From: HGM04593 sp045647885
Lineage (GTDB): Bacteria > Bacteroidota > Bacteroidia > Bacteroidales > Bacteroidaceae
NCBI GenBank assembly: GCA_045647885.1
Contig: JAZRMX010000045.1
Coordinates: forward strand, 1 to 36,251
Direction: 5' to 3'
DNA length: 36,251 nucleotides
The notes below the pieces were generated by a model that had not been told where the DNA came from, did not search any database, and worked only from the letters and a program-made list of their open reading frames with translations. Of the stretch, positions 17,567 to 26,110 are shown one piece after another. How positions within the stretch are numbered: the stretch's first letter is position 1; every line of letters begins with the position of its first letter. The position numbers and the translations under genes are program-made.

Positions 17567-18412
17567 ATGCCCGACAAAAACTTCTCTGCGTGTGCCGGCC
17601 CGATAGGAATCTTCGATTCAGGTTATGGCGGTCTCACCATATACAGGGAGATACAGGAGCTATTGCCCCAGTACGATTATCTCTATCTTGGCGATAACGC
17701 TCGAACGCCCTATGGTACACGCTCATTTGATGTAGTGTACGAGTTTACCCGCCAGTGCGTCAAGCACCTTTTTTTGCGCGGGTGTCACCTGGTTATTCTT
17801 GCTTGTAATACAGCCTCGGCAAAGGCCCTGCGCAGTATACAGCAGAAGGATCTGCCAGTGATAGCTCCGCAGCGTCGTGTACTTGGCATAATCCGTCCCA
17901 CGGTAGAAACCATCGGCGATGTTACGCAGAGCCGTCACGTAGGAGTCCTTGCCACCCCCGGTACCATAAAATCAAACTCTTATCCTCTTGAAATACATAA
18001 GCTTTACCCCGATATAGTGGTTACTGGTGAGGCTTGCCCAATGTGGGTTCCGCTTGTAGAGACAAGTGAACACACCAGTCCGGGAGCCGACTATTTCATA
18101 AAACGTCACATTGATGAGCTTTTGGATCGCGACCCACAGATTGATACTATAATCCTGGGTTGTACTCATTACCCAATGCTTATAGAGAAGATTCGGAAAT
18201 ATGTTCCGCAGAATGTGAAGATACTTACGCAGGGAGCAGCAGTGGCAGCTTCGCTCAAGGATTACCTTGCACGTCACCCCGAAATGGATGCCTTGTGCTC
18301 AAAAGGCGGTGGCAGGGTTTTTGGAACCACCGAGTCGGGCGACCGTTTCCGCGAACAGGCCTCCCGTTTCCTTGAACAGCATATAGATGTTGAACATATT
18401 GCGTTAGAATAA
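17567..18412 (+). CDS. murI: glutamate racemase
   Basis: MurI makes D-glutamate for the peptidoglycan stem peptide. The 281-residue protein has IGIFDSGYGGL (D17, S18), YLGDNARTPYG, the first catalytic Cys in ILACNTASA (C80), and the second in LGCTHYPML (C199, H201). All essential residues are present and length is normal. The ATG lies 3 bases after the stop of the third skp-like gene, pointing to co-transcription. A strong hairpin (18411-18440) terminates the unit, starting inside the murI stop codon. Confidence 0.96.
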   Translation: MPDKNFSACAGPIGIFDSGYGGLTIYREIQELLPQYDYLYLGDNARTPYGTRSFDVVYEFTRQCVKHLFLRGCHLVILACNTASAKALRSIQQKDLPVIAPQRRVLGIIRPTVETIGDVTQSRHVGVLATPGTIKSNSYPLEIHKLYPDIVVTGEACPMWVPLVETSEHTSPGADYFIKRHIDELLDRDPQIDTIILGCTHYPMLIEKIRKYVPQNVKILTQGAAVAASLKDYLARHPEMDALCSKGGGRVFGTTESGDRFREQASRFLEQHIDVEHIALE

Positions 18413-18440
18413 TAAACGCCGCTTTTTAGCGGCGTTTATT
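18411..18440. terminator. bidirectional terminator between murI and the permease gene
   Basis: A perfect 12-bp stem (AATAAACGCCGC at 18411-18422, GCGGCGTTTATT at 18429-18440) with a 6-base loop. T-runs flank both ends, so it should stop transcription from both convergent genes. Confidence 0.93.
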
Positions 18441-18445
18441 TATTG

Positions 18446-19684
18446 TTATTCTCGGGCAAGGAATCTTTTTGTGAGTTGTTTTACCGGGAACCACACGGCG
18501 GCAAAACCTACTGCTAAAACCGTGGCGAATATGGTTGCCAAATCCTCGTACTCCATTTTTACAGGGTAGCTGCTTACAATAAACCCTTCTCCTGCATTTC
18601 CTAACGAAATAAAGCCGAATTTTTGTTGCAGCAGGCATATAACAATTCCGATACCAATGCCGCCTACCGCTCCTATGGCCGATATGATGGAGCCTTCAAA
18701 CACGAATATGTTTATAATAGTCTTGTCGCTTGCACCCAGCGAACGCAAGGTGTCCATATTCTGCTTTTTCTCTATTATGAGCATTGAGAGTGAACCAATG
18801 ATGTTGAAGCAGGCAATAAGCAGTATGAAGGAGAGAAATATATAGGAGATGAATTTCTCTATTCTCATAACCTTAAAGATGTCCTTTTGCTGCTCGTAGC
18901 GGTCTTCAATCCTATAGTCTGCTCCAAGCAGTGCCGTTATTTGCTTTTTTGCGGCATCTGTGCTGTATCCGGGTGTTATCTTCACCTCAATGCCTGTGGC
19001 TTCATTCTTATCCCTGCCGAAGAGTTCCCTTGCGAAGTGGGCCGATGTTAGTATATACCCTTCGTCGTATTTCTGCTGGTTGGTTATAAAACTTGTTCCC
19101 GAAGAATGAAGCAACCCTTTCTTGAAATTTGCTGCAGGGTTCGCGAAACTCACTTTCCCGCCTCTCTTGGGTGCCACCACTTCCAAAGGCTCAACGTGGT
19201 ATAACCCACTGTTGAGTGTACTTACAATTCCAATCCCGGGTACGGAATAGTTGTTTATGGTATCGTTTAACGTGAATTTTCCATTGCCGACAAGGCAACT
19301 GCTTATGTCGGTAAGCTGCCCATAGCTCTCTTCCACCCCCTTTATTGTTACCATTGCCTGTTTTCCGTGGTATTGTACCATAGCTTTGTCCTCCACAGAA
19401 GGGCTTGTGAGAGCAATCGCTGGCAGGTCTTTCAGTTTGTCATACACCTCCGGTGCCAATGTAAAGGCCTTGCCTTTTGCTGCAGTTATCTTTATATCGG
19501 GGTCGAATGTGGTGAACTGCCCGGCAACCATCTCTTTAAAGCCGTTGAATACCGAAAGGGTACACACCATAGCTGCTGTAGCAAGAGTTACTCCTGCAAT
19601 AGCCACCCCGGAGATGATATTTATCACCTGGTGGCTTTTTCGCGAGAAGAGGTATCTCTTTGCTATGTAGAGCGAGAGGTTCAT
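18446..19684 (-). CDS. LolC/LolE-type ABC transporter permease (FtsX family)
   Basis: Inner-membrane component of the type that extracts lipoproteins from the inner membrane and hands them to LolA. The 412 residues show one N-terminal membrane helix (about 20-45, with the LolC/E-typical IAKRYLFSRKSHQVINIISGVAIAGV), a large periplasmic domain (about 46-270), and three membrane helices toward the C-terminus (about 275-300, 325-350 and 375-398). The motif LRSLGAS, diagnostic of FtsX/LolC families, lies between the first two of these. No LolD-like ATPase is in the window. It lies 14 bases after rbfA in the same transcript. LolC and LolE cannot be separated from sequence, hence no symbol. Confidence 0.88.
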   Translation of the reverse strand: MNLSLYIAKRYLFSRKSHQVINIISGVAIAGVTLATAAMVCTLSVFNGFKEMVAGQFTTFDPDIKITAAKGKAFTLAPEVYDKLKDLPAIALTSPSVEDKAMVQYHGKQAMVTIKGVEESYGQLTDISSCLVGNGKFTLNDTINNYSVPGIGIVSTLNSGLYHVEPLEVVAPKRGGKVSFANPAANFKKGLLHSSGTSFITNQQKYDEGYILTSAHFARELFGRDKNEATGIEVKITPGYSTDAAKKQITALLGADYRIEDRYEQQKDIFKVMRIEKFISYIFLSFILLIACFNIIGSLSMLIIEKKQNMDTLRSLGASDKTIINIFVFEGSIISAIGAVGGIGIGIVICLLQQKFGFISLGNAGEGFIVSSYPVKMEYEDLATIFATVLAVGFAAVWFPVKQLTKRFLARE

Positions 19685-19698
19685 CGGTGGGGTGGCAA

Positions 19699-20034
19699 TC
19701 AGTCTTTCAACAGTTTGTCGATGTTTTCTATGTAGTCGAGTGAGTCATCGAGATAGAAACGTACCTCGGGAATTATTCTCAATTGGTGGCGTACGCGGTT
19801 GCCAAGGTCGAAACGTATTGCCTTAATATTGTCATTGAGGTGTGTTACAACCTCGTTGCCTTTCTCCGAGGGGAAAACGCTCAGGTAGGCCTTTGCTATA
19901 CCAAGGTCGGGGCTTACGCGTACCACGCTTACTGAAACCATAATGCCACGCGTCTCTTTTGCAAGCTTCAAAAGTATGTCGCTCAACTCCTTCTGTATGA
20001 GGCGCGAAATTTTGTTCTGTCTTGTACTGTCCAT
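19699..20034 (-). CDS. rbfA: 30S ribosome-binding factor A
   Basis: RbfA binds the immature 30S subunit near 16S helix 1 and is needed for late maturation and cold adaptation. The 111-residue protein has the KH-like fold signatures RQNKISRLIQKELSDIL at the start, ISVSVVRVSPDLGIAKAYLSVFP-type strands in the middle (MVSVSVVRVSPDL), and RHQLRIIPEVRFYLDDSLDY near the end. Length is normal. It lies 13 bases after the O-methyltransferase gene and before the permease gene, an order I recall from other Bacteroidales. Confidence 0.94.
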   Translation of the reverse strand: MDSTRQNKISRLIQKELSDILLKLAKETRGIMVSVSVVRVSPDLGIAKAYLSVFPSEKGNEVVTHLNDNIKAIRFDLGNRVRHQLRIIPEVRFYLDDSLDYIENIDKLLKD

Positions 20035-20047
20035 ATATCTTTGTAAT

Positions 20048-20683
20048 TTATTTCTTTCTTATTATTGTGAGGCCATCGCGCAAGGGGAGTATAACCTCTT
20101 CCACTCGGGGGTCGTTGCGCACGAGGTCGTTGAAGGCTCTCACTCCGTTGGTTTGTGCATCCTGGCGTTTCTCGTCAATCACCCATCCGTCCCACAATGT
20201 GTTGTCGGCGAGTATCCATCCGCCCTCATTGAGGTGCGCAAGTGCCATTTCGTAGTATGCAATGTATTCACGTTTGTTGCCGTCGATGAATACAAGGTCG
20301 AATTTCTCGTTCATCGTGGGCACCACCTCCAGTGCGCTGCCAATAGTGAATACAATCTTGTCGGCAACAGGCGAGTTCTCTATCCAGCGGCGTGTAAAAT
20401 CCTCAAGTTCATCGTCTATCTCAAAGGTGTAAATTCTGCCGCCCTCGTCGAGTCCTTCGGCCATACATATAGCCGAGTAACCGGTGTATGTACCAATCTC
20501 CAGGATTCTTTTGGGGCGTATCATCTTTACAAGCAGTTTGAGGAGGCGTCCCTGTACCTGCCCCGATGCCATATGGGGGTTAAGTATCTCCACGTTTGTG
20601 GCGCGGTATAGCCTGTACAGATACTCCCCTTCGGGGCTGCTGTGTGCTGCTATGTAGTCGTCAAGCCTGCTGTCAATGCTCAT
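20048..20683 (-). CDS. SAM-dependent O-methyltransferase (family 3)
   Basis: A 211-residue class I methyltransferase of the caffeoyl-CoA/catechol O-methyltransferase-like family 3. Seen: LEIGTYTGYSAICMAEGL (SAM motif I, about 62-79), IYTFEIDDE with the acidic SAM-ribose ligand, KFDLVFIDGNKREYIAYYE (metal-binding Asp, about 127-145), and GGWILADNTLWDG (about 154-166). The physiological acceptor is unknown. The gene leads the leftward rbfA-permease transcript and has a TATCTTCG box 22 bases upstream. It is divergent from xerD. Confidence 0.9.
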   Translation of the reverse strand: MSIDSRLDDYIAAHSSPEGEYLYRLYRATNVEILNPHMASGQVQGRLLKLLVKMIRPKRILEIGTYTGYSAICMAEGLDEGGRIYTFEIDDELEDFTRRWIENSPVADKIVFTIGSALEVVPTMNEKFDLVFIDGNKREYIAYYEMALAHLNEGGWILADNTLWDGWVIDEKRQDAQTNGVRAFNDLVRNDPRVEEVILPLRDGLTIIRKK

Positions 20684-20705
20684 AAAAAAATCCTGTTATT
20701 TTCTG

Positions 20706-20713
20706 CGAAGATA
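20706..20713 (-). promoter_or_regulatory. -7 promoter box for the O-methyltransferase-rbfA-permease transcript
   Basis: Leftward TATCTTCG, 22 bases before the ATG. No -33 TTTG at the consensus distance. Confidence 0.6.
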
Positions 20714-20804
20714 CAATAATTATGTGAAAATGAGAAATCGGGGCTCTCCGGCAACCTCTCTTTTTTGCTTTTTTGTGGTTACTTGGTAATAAATTATGGT
20801 CAAT

Positions 20805-20837
20805 TTTGCATTTTGCCCCGCTTTATTTGTATTTTCG
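20805..20837 (+). promoter_or_regulatory. promoter for xerD
   Basis: TTTG at 20805-20808 and TATTTTCG at 20830-20837 are 21 bases apart, close to the Bacteroidetes sigma-factor consensus. The box ends 21 bases before the xerD ATG. Confidence 0.7.
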
Positions 20838-20858
20838 CATTGATTTTTATGTGATTGT

Positions 20859-21794
20859 ATGGCAGGAGTAAAAAGAGAGGTCAAGGGTGGTGGCGACAAT
20901 TCGCCGGTGGCGCGTTACCGCATCTATTTGCGGCTCGAGAAATCTCTTTCGCCTAAAACCGTGGAGGCTTATTTGGGCGATGTCCTGTATTTCCTGCGTT
21001 TTCTCGAAGATGAGAAAAAAGATCCACTTGCAGCAGAACTTGGTGACTTCAGAGCTTTCTTGGCTACTCTTGACGAGGTGGGTATAACAGCCCGTACGCA
21101 AGCGCGTATAGTCTCCTCCCTGCGCTCTTTCTATAATTTCCTGCATTTTGACGGTTATGTAGAAACCGATGCTACCGAGCTTCTGCAGACACCCAAAATT
21201 GGTATGCGCCTGCCCACAGTGCTCACCCTGCAAGAGATTGACGACATAATAAATGCCATTGACCTTTCCAAAGCCGAAGGGCAGCGTAACCGTGCAATAA
21301 TCGAGGTGCTTTACAGTTGCGGCCTGCGCGTCTCCGAGGTGTGCAACCTGAAGCTTTCGGAACTGTTTCTCCCCGAAGGTTTCATACGCGTTACCGGTAA
21401 GGGTGAAAAACAGCGCTTGGTGCCCATTTCGTCGCGTGCCGTCGCAGAACTTGAAGCTTATTTCGAAGACAGGAACAGAATAAACATAAAGCCCGGTTAC
21501 GAAGATTTTGTTTTTGTGAGCGAGCGCCTAAAAAAGAGCCTGTCGCGCATTATGGTATTCCATATGATAAAAGAGTGTGCGGCTTTTGCCGGTGTAAAGA
21601 AAAGTGTGAGCCCCCATACATTCCGGCACTCCTTTGCAACGCACCTTCTCGAAGGTGGAGCCAACTTGAGAATAATCCAGGCTATGTTGGGGCACGAAAG
21701 CATATCAACAACCGAGATATATACCCACATAGACCGCACGCGTCTGCGCGAGGAGATAATAGAGCATCATCCCCGCAACAGGAAAAGAGTGTGA
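20859..21794 (+). CDS. xerD: site-specific tyrosine recombinase XerD
   Basis: XerD-type recombinases resolve chromosome dimers at dif sites. The 311-residue protein has an N-terminal core-binding SAM-like domain (about 17-105) and a C-terminal catalytic domain with the complete active set: R157 (SCGLRVSE), K181 (GKGEKQR), H253 and R256 (HTFRHSF), H279 (LGHES) and nucleophile Y288 (IYTH). Length is as for chromosomal XerC/XerD, and the context is housekeeping, so I prefer a dimer-resolution role over a mobile-element integrase. The gene is divergent from the O-methyltransferase gene and has its own promoter. Confidence 0.92.
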   Translation: MAGVKREVKGGGDNSPVARYRIYLRLEKSLSPKTVEAYLGDVLYFLRFLEDEKKDPLAAELGDFRAFLATLDEVGITARTQARIVSSLRSFYNFLHFDGYVETDATELLQTPKIGMRLPTVLTLQEIDDIINAIDLSKAEGQRNRAIIEVLYSCGLRVSEVCNLKLSELFLPEGFIRVTGKGEKQRLVPISSRAVAELEAYFEDRNRINIKPGYEDFVFVSERLKKSLSRIMVFHMIKECAAFAGVKKSVSPHTFRHSFATHLLEGGANLRIIQAMLGHESISTTEIYTHIDRTRLREEIIEHHPRNRKRV

Positions 21795-21831
21795 AAAAAT
21801 AAAAAAATATGCCGGTGTCGTTGTTGTCCTA

Positions 21832-21862
21832 TTTGTAAAGTGAATTATTAAACTTATCTTCG
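21832..21862 (+). promoter_or_regulatory. consensus promoter for the TPR lipoprotein-dprA transcript
   Basis: TTTG at 21832-21835 and TATCTTCG at 21855-21862 are 19 bases apart, a full match to the Bacteroidetes consensus. The leader before the ATG at 21910 is about 40 bases and AT-rich. Confidence 0.85.
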
Positions 21863-21909
21863 CGTAAATTTTCTTAAGAGACAATAATTGAATAAAATAT
21901 AAAAACACG

Positions 21910-23607
21910 ATGAAAAAATTATCTTTTCTGTTGTCACTCCTGGTGATTGTACTATGTTCGTGCAAATCTAAAATGGGTGAGCTCCCTGCGGAGTATTTTA
22001 CAGTAACCCCACAGGTTCTTGAGGTTGTGGGCAGCGAAATTCCCGTAACTGTTGACGGTAAGTTCCCTGCAAAGTTCTTTAACAAGAAATCGATTCTCAC
22101 CATCACTCCCGTACTTAAGTATGAGGGTGGCTCGGCTACTGCAGAATCAATGATTTTCCAGGGCGAGAAAGTGCGTGGCAACAACCGCACAATTATATAC
22201 GACAAGGGTGGCAACTTTACTATGAAGATGAATTTCGACTATATTCCTGCTATGGAAAAGTCGTCACTTTATCTTAATTTCACTGTAAAGAAGGGCGACA
22301 AGACCTACACTCTGCCCGAAGTGAAGATTGCCGATGGCTGCATTGCCACTTCGCAGCTCTATCGTTCTACCGCAAAGAGCGCAAAGATAGCTTTGGGAGA
22401 GGATGCTTTCCAGCGTGTAATCAAGCAGGCGAAAGAGGCAAATATCATGTTCCTCATACAGCAGACAAATTTGCGTGCCACCGAGCTTAAGAGCAATGCA
22501 GTTGCTGAACTTACAGCTACAATGCGCGACATTGCAGCCGATGTTGAAAATAAAGTGGTGGACAATGTGGAGATTTCGGCATACGCTTCGCCCGATGGTG
22601 GTATGTTGCTTAATACCGATGTTGCTACCGGTCGCGAGACAAATACATCTAAATTCGTAAAGAAAGAGATGGACAAGGCAAAACTCGAGGGCTATCTCGA
22701 TGCCGACTATACTGCCGAGGACTGGGACGGTTTCAGAGAGCTTGTTTCAAAATCGGAACTCCCCGACAAGGAGATTATCTTGCGTGTACTTTCAATGTAC
22801 ACCGAGCCCGAAGAGCGTGAGTTGCAGATTAAAAACATCTCATCGGTTTATAAAGACCTTGCCGACGAGATTCTCCCCCAACTCCGCCGTGCGCGCATCA
22901 CTCTCAACTATCAGTTGATTGGCCGTTCCGACGACGAGATTATGGAGCAGTTTGCTGCCGACCCCAAAGTGCTCTCACTTGAAGAGATTCTCTATGCAGC
23001 CATTCTTACCGACGATGTAAATGAGCAGAAAAAGATATACTCTACAGCAATGACACTCTACCCCGACGATTATCGCGGTTACAACAATATTGGTGTTCTT
23101 GCCTACAATGCCGGTGACTATGCTACAGCAGAAGAGTATTTCTTGAAGGCTGCAAAGGTCGACAGAAATGCCCCCGAGGTAAATGTTAACCTTGGTTATC
23201 TCGAACTTCTCGAGGGTAACGTTGCCGCTGCCGAGTCATATATGGCAATAGGCGCAAGCGCAAAAGCCGGCGACGAGGCTCTCGGTAACCTTTATATAGC
23301 CCAGGGACTTTATGGCCGTGCAGCTTATCTGCTCGAGAAAGAGCCCTCAAACAGCACCGCTCTTGCACAATTGCTCGATGCCGACTACAGCACTGCGAAA
23401 AAGACAATAGCATCAATAAAGAACCCCGATGCAACCACACACTACATTAAGGCTGTTCTTGGTGCGCGCACAGGTAATGCTGCGCTTATATACGATGGTC
23501 TCAAGAGCGCAGTGAAGCTTGACCCCACAATGGCTAAAAAGGCTTTAGGCGACCTCGAATTTGCAAAATATGCCAACGACGAGGCATTCAAATCCATTTT
23601 GAAATAG
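21910..23607 (+). CDS. TPR-repeat lipoprotein with OmpA-like segment
   Basis: A 565-residue predicted lipoprotein: signal peptide with lipobox LCSC (C18). The N-terminal domain of strands covers about 25-140. A segment near 215-260 (VEISAYASPDGGMLLNTDVATGRE) resembles the peptidoglycan-binding OmpA C-terminal motif. TPR-like helical repeats follow from about 370 (e.g. DYRGYNNIGVLAYNAGDYATAEEYFLKAAKVD and the following NVNLGYLELLEGN, each shown in part). Known relatives occur widely in Bacteroidales beside dprA; a specific function has not, to my knowledge, been assigned. The stop codon overlaps the GTG start of dprA. Confidence 0.8.
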   Translation: MKKLSFLLSLLVIVLCSCKSKMGELPAEYFTVTPQVLEVVGSEIPVTVDGKFPAKFFNKKSILTITPVLKYEGGSATAESMIFQGEKVRGNNRTIIYDKGGNFTMKMNFDYIPAMEKSSLYLNFTVKKGDKTYTLPEVKIADGCIATSQLYRSTAKSAKIALGEDAFQRVIKQAKEANIMFLIQQTNLRATELKSNAVAELTATMRDIAADVENKVVDNVEISAYASPDGGMLLNTDVATGRETNTSKFVKKEMDKAKLEGYLDADYTAEDWDGFRELVSKSELPDKEIILRVLSMYTEPEERELQIKNISSVYKDLADEILPQLRRARITLNYQLIGRSDDEIMEQFAADPKVLSLEEILYAAILTDDVNEQKKIYSTAMTLYPDDYRGYNNIGVLAYNAGDYATAEEYFLKAAKVDRNAPEVNVNLGYLELLEGNVAAAESYMAIGASAKAGDEALGNLYIAQGLYGRAAYLLEKEPSNSTALAQLLDADYSTAKKTIASIKNPDATTHYIKAVLGARTGNAALIYDGLKSAVKLDPTMAKKALGDLEFAKYANDEAFKSILK

Positions 23608-24737
23608 TGGGTTATAACGCCGACATAAATGAGCAGGTTTCTATACTTGCGCTCTCACGGGTGCAGGCGCAGAATCCTGCTCTTCTTCGTCAAATAATGG
23701 ATATTGCGGGCAGCGCAAAAGAGCTGTTCGACAATCTCGATTACATAAACGACATCCTTCCGGGGGTCTCTCCCACGCTTGTGGCTGCTCTTCGCGACAA
23801 GAGCATAGTGGAACGTGCCTTGCGCGAGATGGAGTTTGTGCAGAAAAACGGCATAAAACTTACCTGTCTTAATGACAGCGACTATCCGGCACGCCTTTTC
23901 GAGTGCAGTGACGCGCCCATAGCCCTTTACTCTTTGGGTGACGTGCCGTTCAATGCTCATCGCATAGTCTCAATAGTGGGTACACGACACGCAACGGAGT
24001 ATGGAAAGGAACTTTGTACCGCTTTTGTGCGCGACCTTGCACGTATGTTGCCCGGTACTCTTGTGGTAAGCGGTCTTGCTTATGGAATAGACATCTGTGC
24101 CCATCGCGCCGCAGTGGAAGCAGGCTTGCCCACGGTGGGTGTGCTTGCCCACGGTCTCGACAGGATATATCCGCAGGCTCATCGTAGCGTGGCAAAGAAG
24201 ATGATAGAGCAGGGTGGCGGTCTTCTCACCGAATTTATGAGTGAAAGCAATCCGTTACCGCCCTTTTTTGTGCAGCGCAACAGAATTGTTGCCGGAATGG
24301 CCGACGCTACAGTTGTTGTGGAGTCGGCATCAAAGGGTGGCTCTCTCATAACAGCCTCAATGGCACAGGGCTACTCGCGCGATGTCTTTGCCTTTCCGGG
24401 CAGGGTAAACGACCAATACTCCTGCGGCTGTAACGAACTCGTCTGCCGCAACCGTGCTGCGCTCATAACTTCGGCCTACGATTTTGTTGAGGCTATGAAC
24501 TGGGGCGACGGCGTGTCGGCAAAGAAAAGTGTGCAGGCGGAACTCTTCCCCGAATTTACCCCCGACGAGGCAAGGCTTGTGGAACTGCTGAAATCCTCAT
24601 CCGACGGCCTGCAGATAAACCAGCTTGTGGTTAAGACCGATATGCCCATAAACGTGCTTATGCCTCTGCTGTTCGATATGGAGATGAAGGGTTATGTAAA
24701 GGCTGTGGCGGGCGGTTGTTACCGTGCGCTTGTCTGA
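23607..24737 (+). CDS. dprA: DNA-processing protein DprA
   Basis: DprA loads RecA on incoming single-stranded DNA during transformation; it is also retained in species not known to be competent. The 376-residue protein has an N-terminal HhH/SAM-like region (about 1-80), the Rossmann-like core with IVGTRHATEYG (about 121-131), VVSGLAYGIDICAHRAAVEAG (split around about 154-174), GVLAHGLDRIYP and SKGGSLITA. A C-terminal winged-helix-like region begins at about 315. The start is GTG at 23607, whose G is the last base of the upstream TAG stop; the next in-frame ATG is 30 codons later and would cut the N-terminal domain. Translational coupling to the TPR gene is likely. Confidence 0.93.
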   Translation: MGYNADINEQVSILALSRVQAQNPALLRQIMDIAGSAKELFDNLDYINDILPGVSPTLVAALRDKSIVERALREMEFVQKNGIKLTCLNDSDYPARLFECSDAPIALYSLGDVPFNAHRIVSIVGTRHATEYGKELCTAFVRDLARMLPGTLVVSGLAYGIDICAHRAAVEAGLPTVGVLAHGLDRIYPQAHRSVAKKMIEQGGGLLTEFMSESNPLPPFFVQRNRIVAGMADATVVVESASKGGSLITASMAQGYSRDVFAFPGRVNDQYSCGCNELVCRNRAALITSAYDFVEAMNWGDGVSAKKSVQAELFPEFTPDEARLVELLKSSSDGLQINQLVVKTDMPINVLMPLLFDMEMKGYVKAVAGGCYRALV

Positions 24738-24782
24738 ATAACTTTTGAAACTGCTCCAACAGCAATTTACAAATAAATGTTG

Positions 24783-24790
24783 TATCTTAG
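24783..24790 (+). promoter_or_regulatory. possible -7 promoter box for hflX
   Basis: TATCTTAG differs from TATCTTCG/TATCTTTG by one base and lies 25 bases before the hflX ATG, after the end of dprA. No -33 TTTG at consensus distance. Confidence 0.45.
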
Positions 24791-24815
24791 CAAAGATTTT
24801 GAATAACATCAATTG

Positions 24816-26069
24816 ATGAAAGAATTTGTAATATCTACCACAAAGAAAGAGACAGCTATACTTGTGGGTCTTATAACCTCGACACAGAACGAGCGTAAGA
24901 CAAACGAGTATCTCGACGAGCTTGAGTTTCTTGCCCAGACTGCAGGAGCCGAGGTCGTCAAGCGTTTCACACAAAGAATAGACCACCCGCACCCCGTTAC
25001 ATACGTGGGAAGCGGAAAACTTGCCGAGCTTGCCGAATATGTAGAGATGCGCAAGGATACCGATGATGAGATTGGTATGGTTATCTTCGACGACGAACTC
25101 TCGGCAAAGCAGTTGCGCAACATTGAGAAAGAACTAAAAATAAAGATTCTCGACCGTACTTCACTTATCCTTGATATTTTTGCGATGCGTGCACAGACTG
25201 CCCACGCAAAGGTTCAGGTGGAACTTGCACAGTACAAGTATATGCTCCCCCGTCTGCAACGCCTTTGGACTCACCTTGAGCGTCAGGGTGGTGGCTCGGG
25301 TAGTGGCAAGGGCGGTAGCGTGGGTCTTCGCGGTCCGGGTGAGACACAGCTCGAAATGGACCGCCGTATCATCCTTGGCCGTATGTCGTTGCTCAAAGAG
25401 CAGTTGTCGCAGATTGATCGTCAGAAATCAATACAGCGCAAGAATCGCGGGCGTCTTATCCGTGTGGCACTCGTGGGTTACACCAATGTGGGAAAATCCA
25501 CTCTTATGAACCTGCTTGCAAAGAGCGAGGTTTTTGCCGAAAACAAACTTTTTGCCACTCTCGACACCACAGTGCGCAAGGTCATCATAGAGAATCTTCC
25601 CTTCCTGCTCTCCGACACAGTTGGTTTCATCCGTAAATTGCCCACCGACCTTGTAGAGTCGTTCAAATCTACTCTCGACGAGGTGCGCGAGGCCGACCTG
25701 CTACTGCACGTGGTGGATGTTTCGCACCCCGAATTTGAAGACCAGATAGCGGTGGTGAATAAAACCCTTGCCGACCTTAACTGCGGCGACAAGCCCCTTA
25801 TGGTTGTCTTCAACAAGGTCGATGCCTTTACTTGTGTGGAAAAAGAGGAGGACGACCTCACTCCCCGCACCAAGGAGAATATCACCCTCGACGAGCTAAA
25901 GGCATCGTGGATGGCACAGCTATCCGACAACTGCATATTCATTTCGGCACGCGAGAAACAGAACATAGACACTCTTAAAGAGGTTATATACAAACGAGTA
26001 TGTGAGCTGCACGTGCAGAAATATCCATACAACGACTTCCTCTATCAAACTTACGACGAGGAACTGTAA
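24816..26069 (+). CDS. hflX: ribosome-rescue GTPase HflX
   Basis: HflX is a TRAFAC GTPase that splits stalled or hibernating 70S ribosomes. The 417-residue protein has the N-terminal HflX domain with HPVTYVGSGKL, VIFDDELSAKQLRNIE and ILDRTSLILDIFA, then the linker GLRGPGETQLEMDRR, and the G domain with G1 GYTNVGKST (221-229), G3 SDTVGFIRKLP and G4 FNKVD. Start: a longer frame opens with TTG at 24813, but the ATG at 24816 is the clear initiation codon. The fumarase gene follows after 41 bases. Confidence 0.95.
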   Translation: MKEFVISTTKKETAILVGLITSTQNERKTNEYLDELEFLAQTAGAEVVKRFTQRIDHPHPVTYVGSGKLAELAEYVEMRKDTDDEIGMVIFDDELSAKQLRNIEKELKIKILDRTSLILDIFAMRAQTAHAKVQVELAQYKYMLPRLQRLWTHLERQGGGSGSGKGGSVGLRGPGETQLEMDRRIILGRMSLLKEQLSQIDRQKSIQRKNRGRLIRVALVGYTNVGKSTLMNLLAKSEVFAENKLFATLDTTVRKVIIENLPFLLSDTVGFIRKLPTDLVESFKSTLDEVREADLLLHVVDVSHPEFEDQIAVVNKTLADLNCGDKPLMVVFNKVDAFTCVEKEEDDLTPRTKENITLDELKASWMAQLSDNCIFISAREKQNIDTLKEVIYKRVCELHVQKYPYNDFLYQTYDEEL

Positions 26070-26110
26070 TAAGAAACAAAAAACATTGTTAAACATAAAA
26101 AGTAAAGAAA

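Noticed and set aside
20859..21794. xerD as integrase of a mobile element
   Set aside because: Standard XerC/D length and residues, own promoter, housekeeping neighbours and no attachment-site repeats nearby point to the chromosomal dimer-resolution recombinase.
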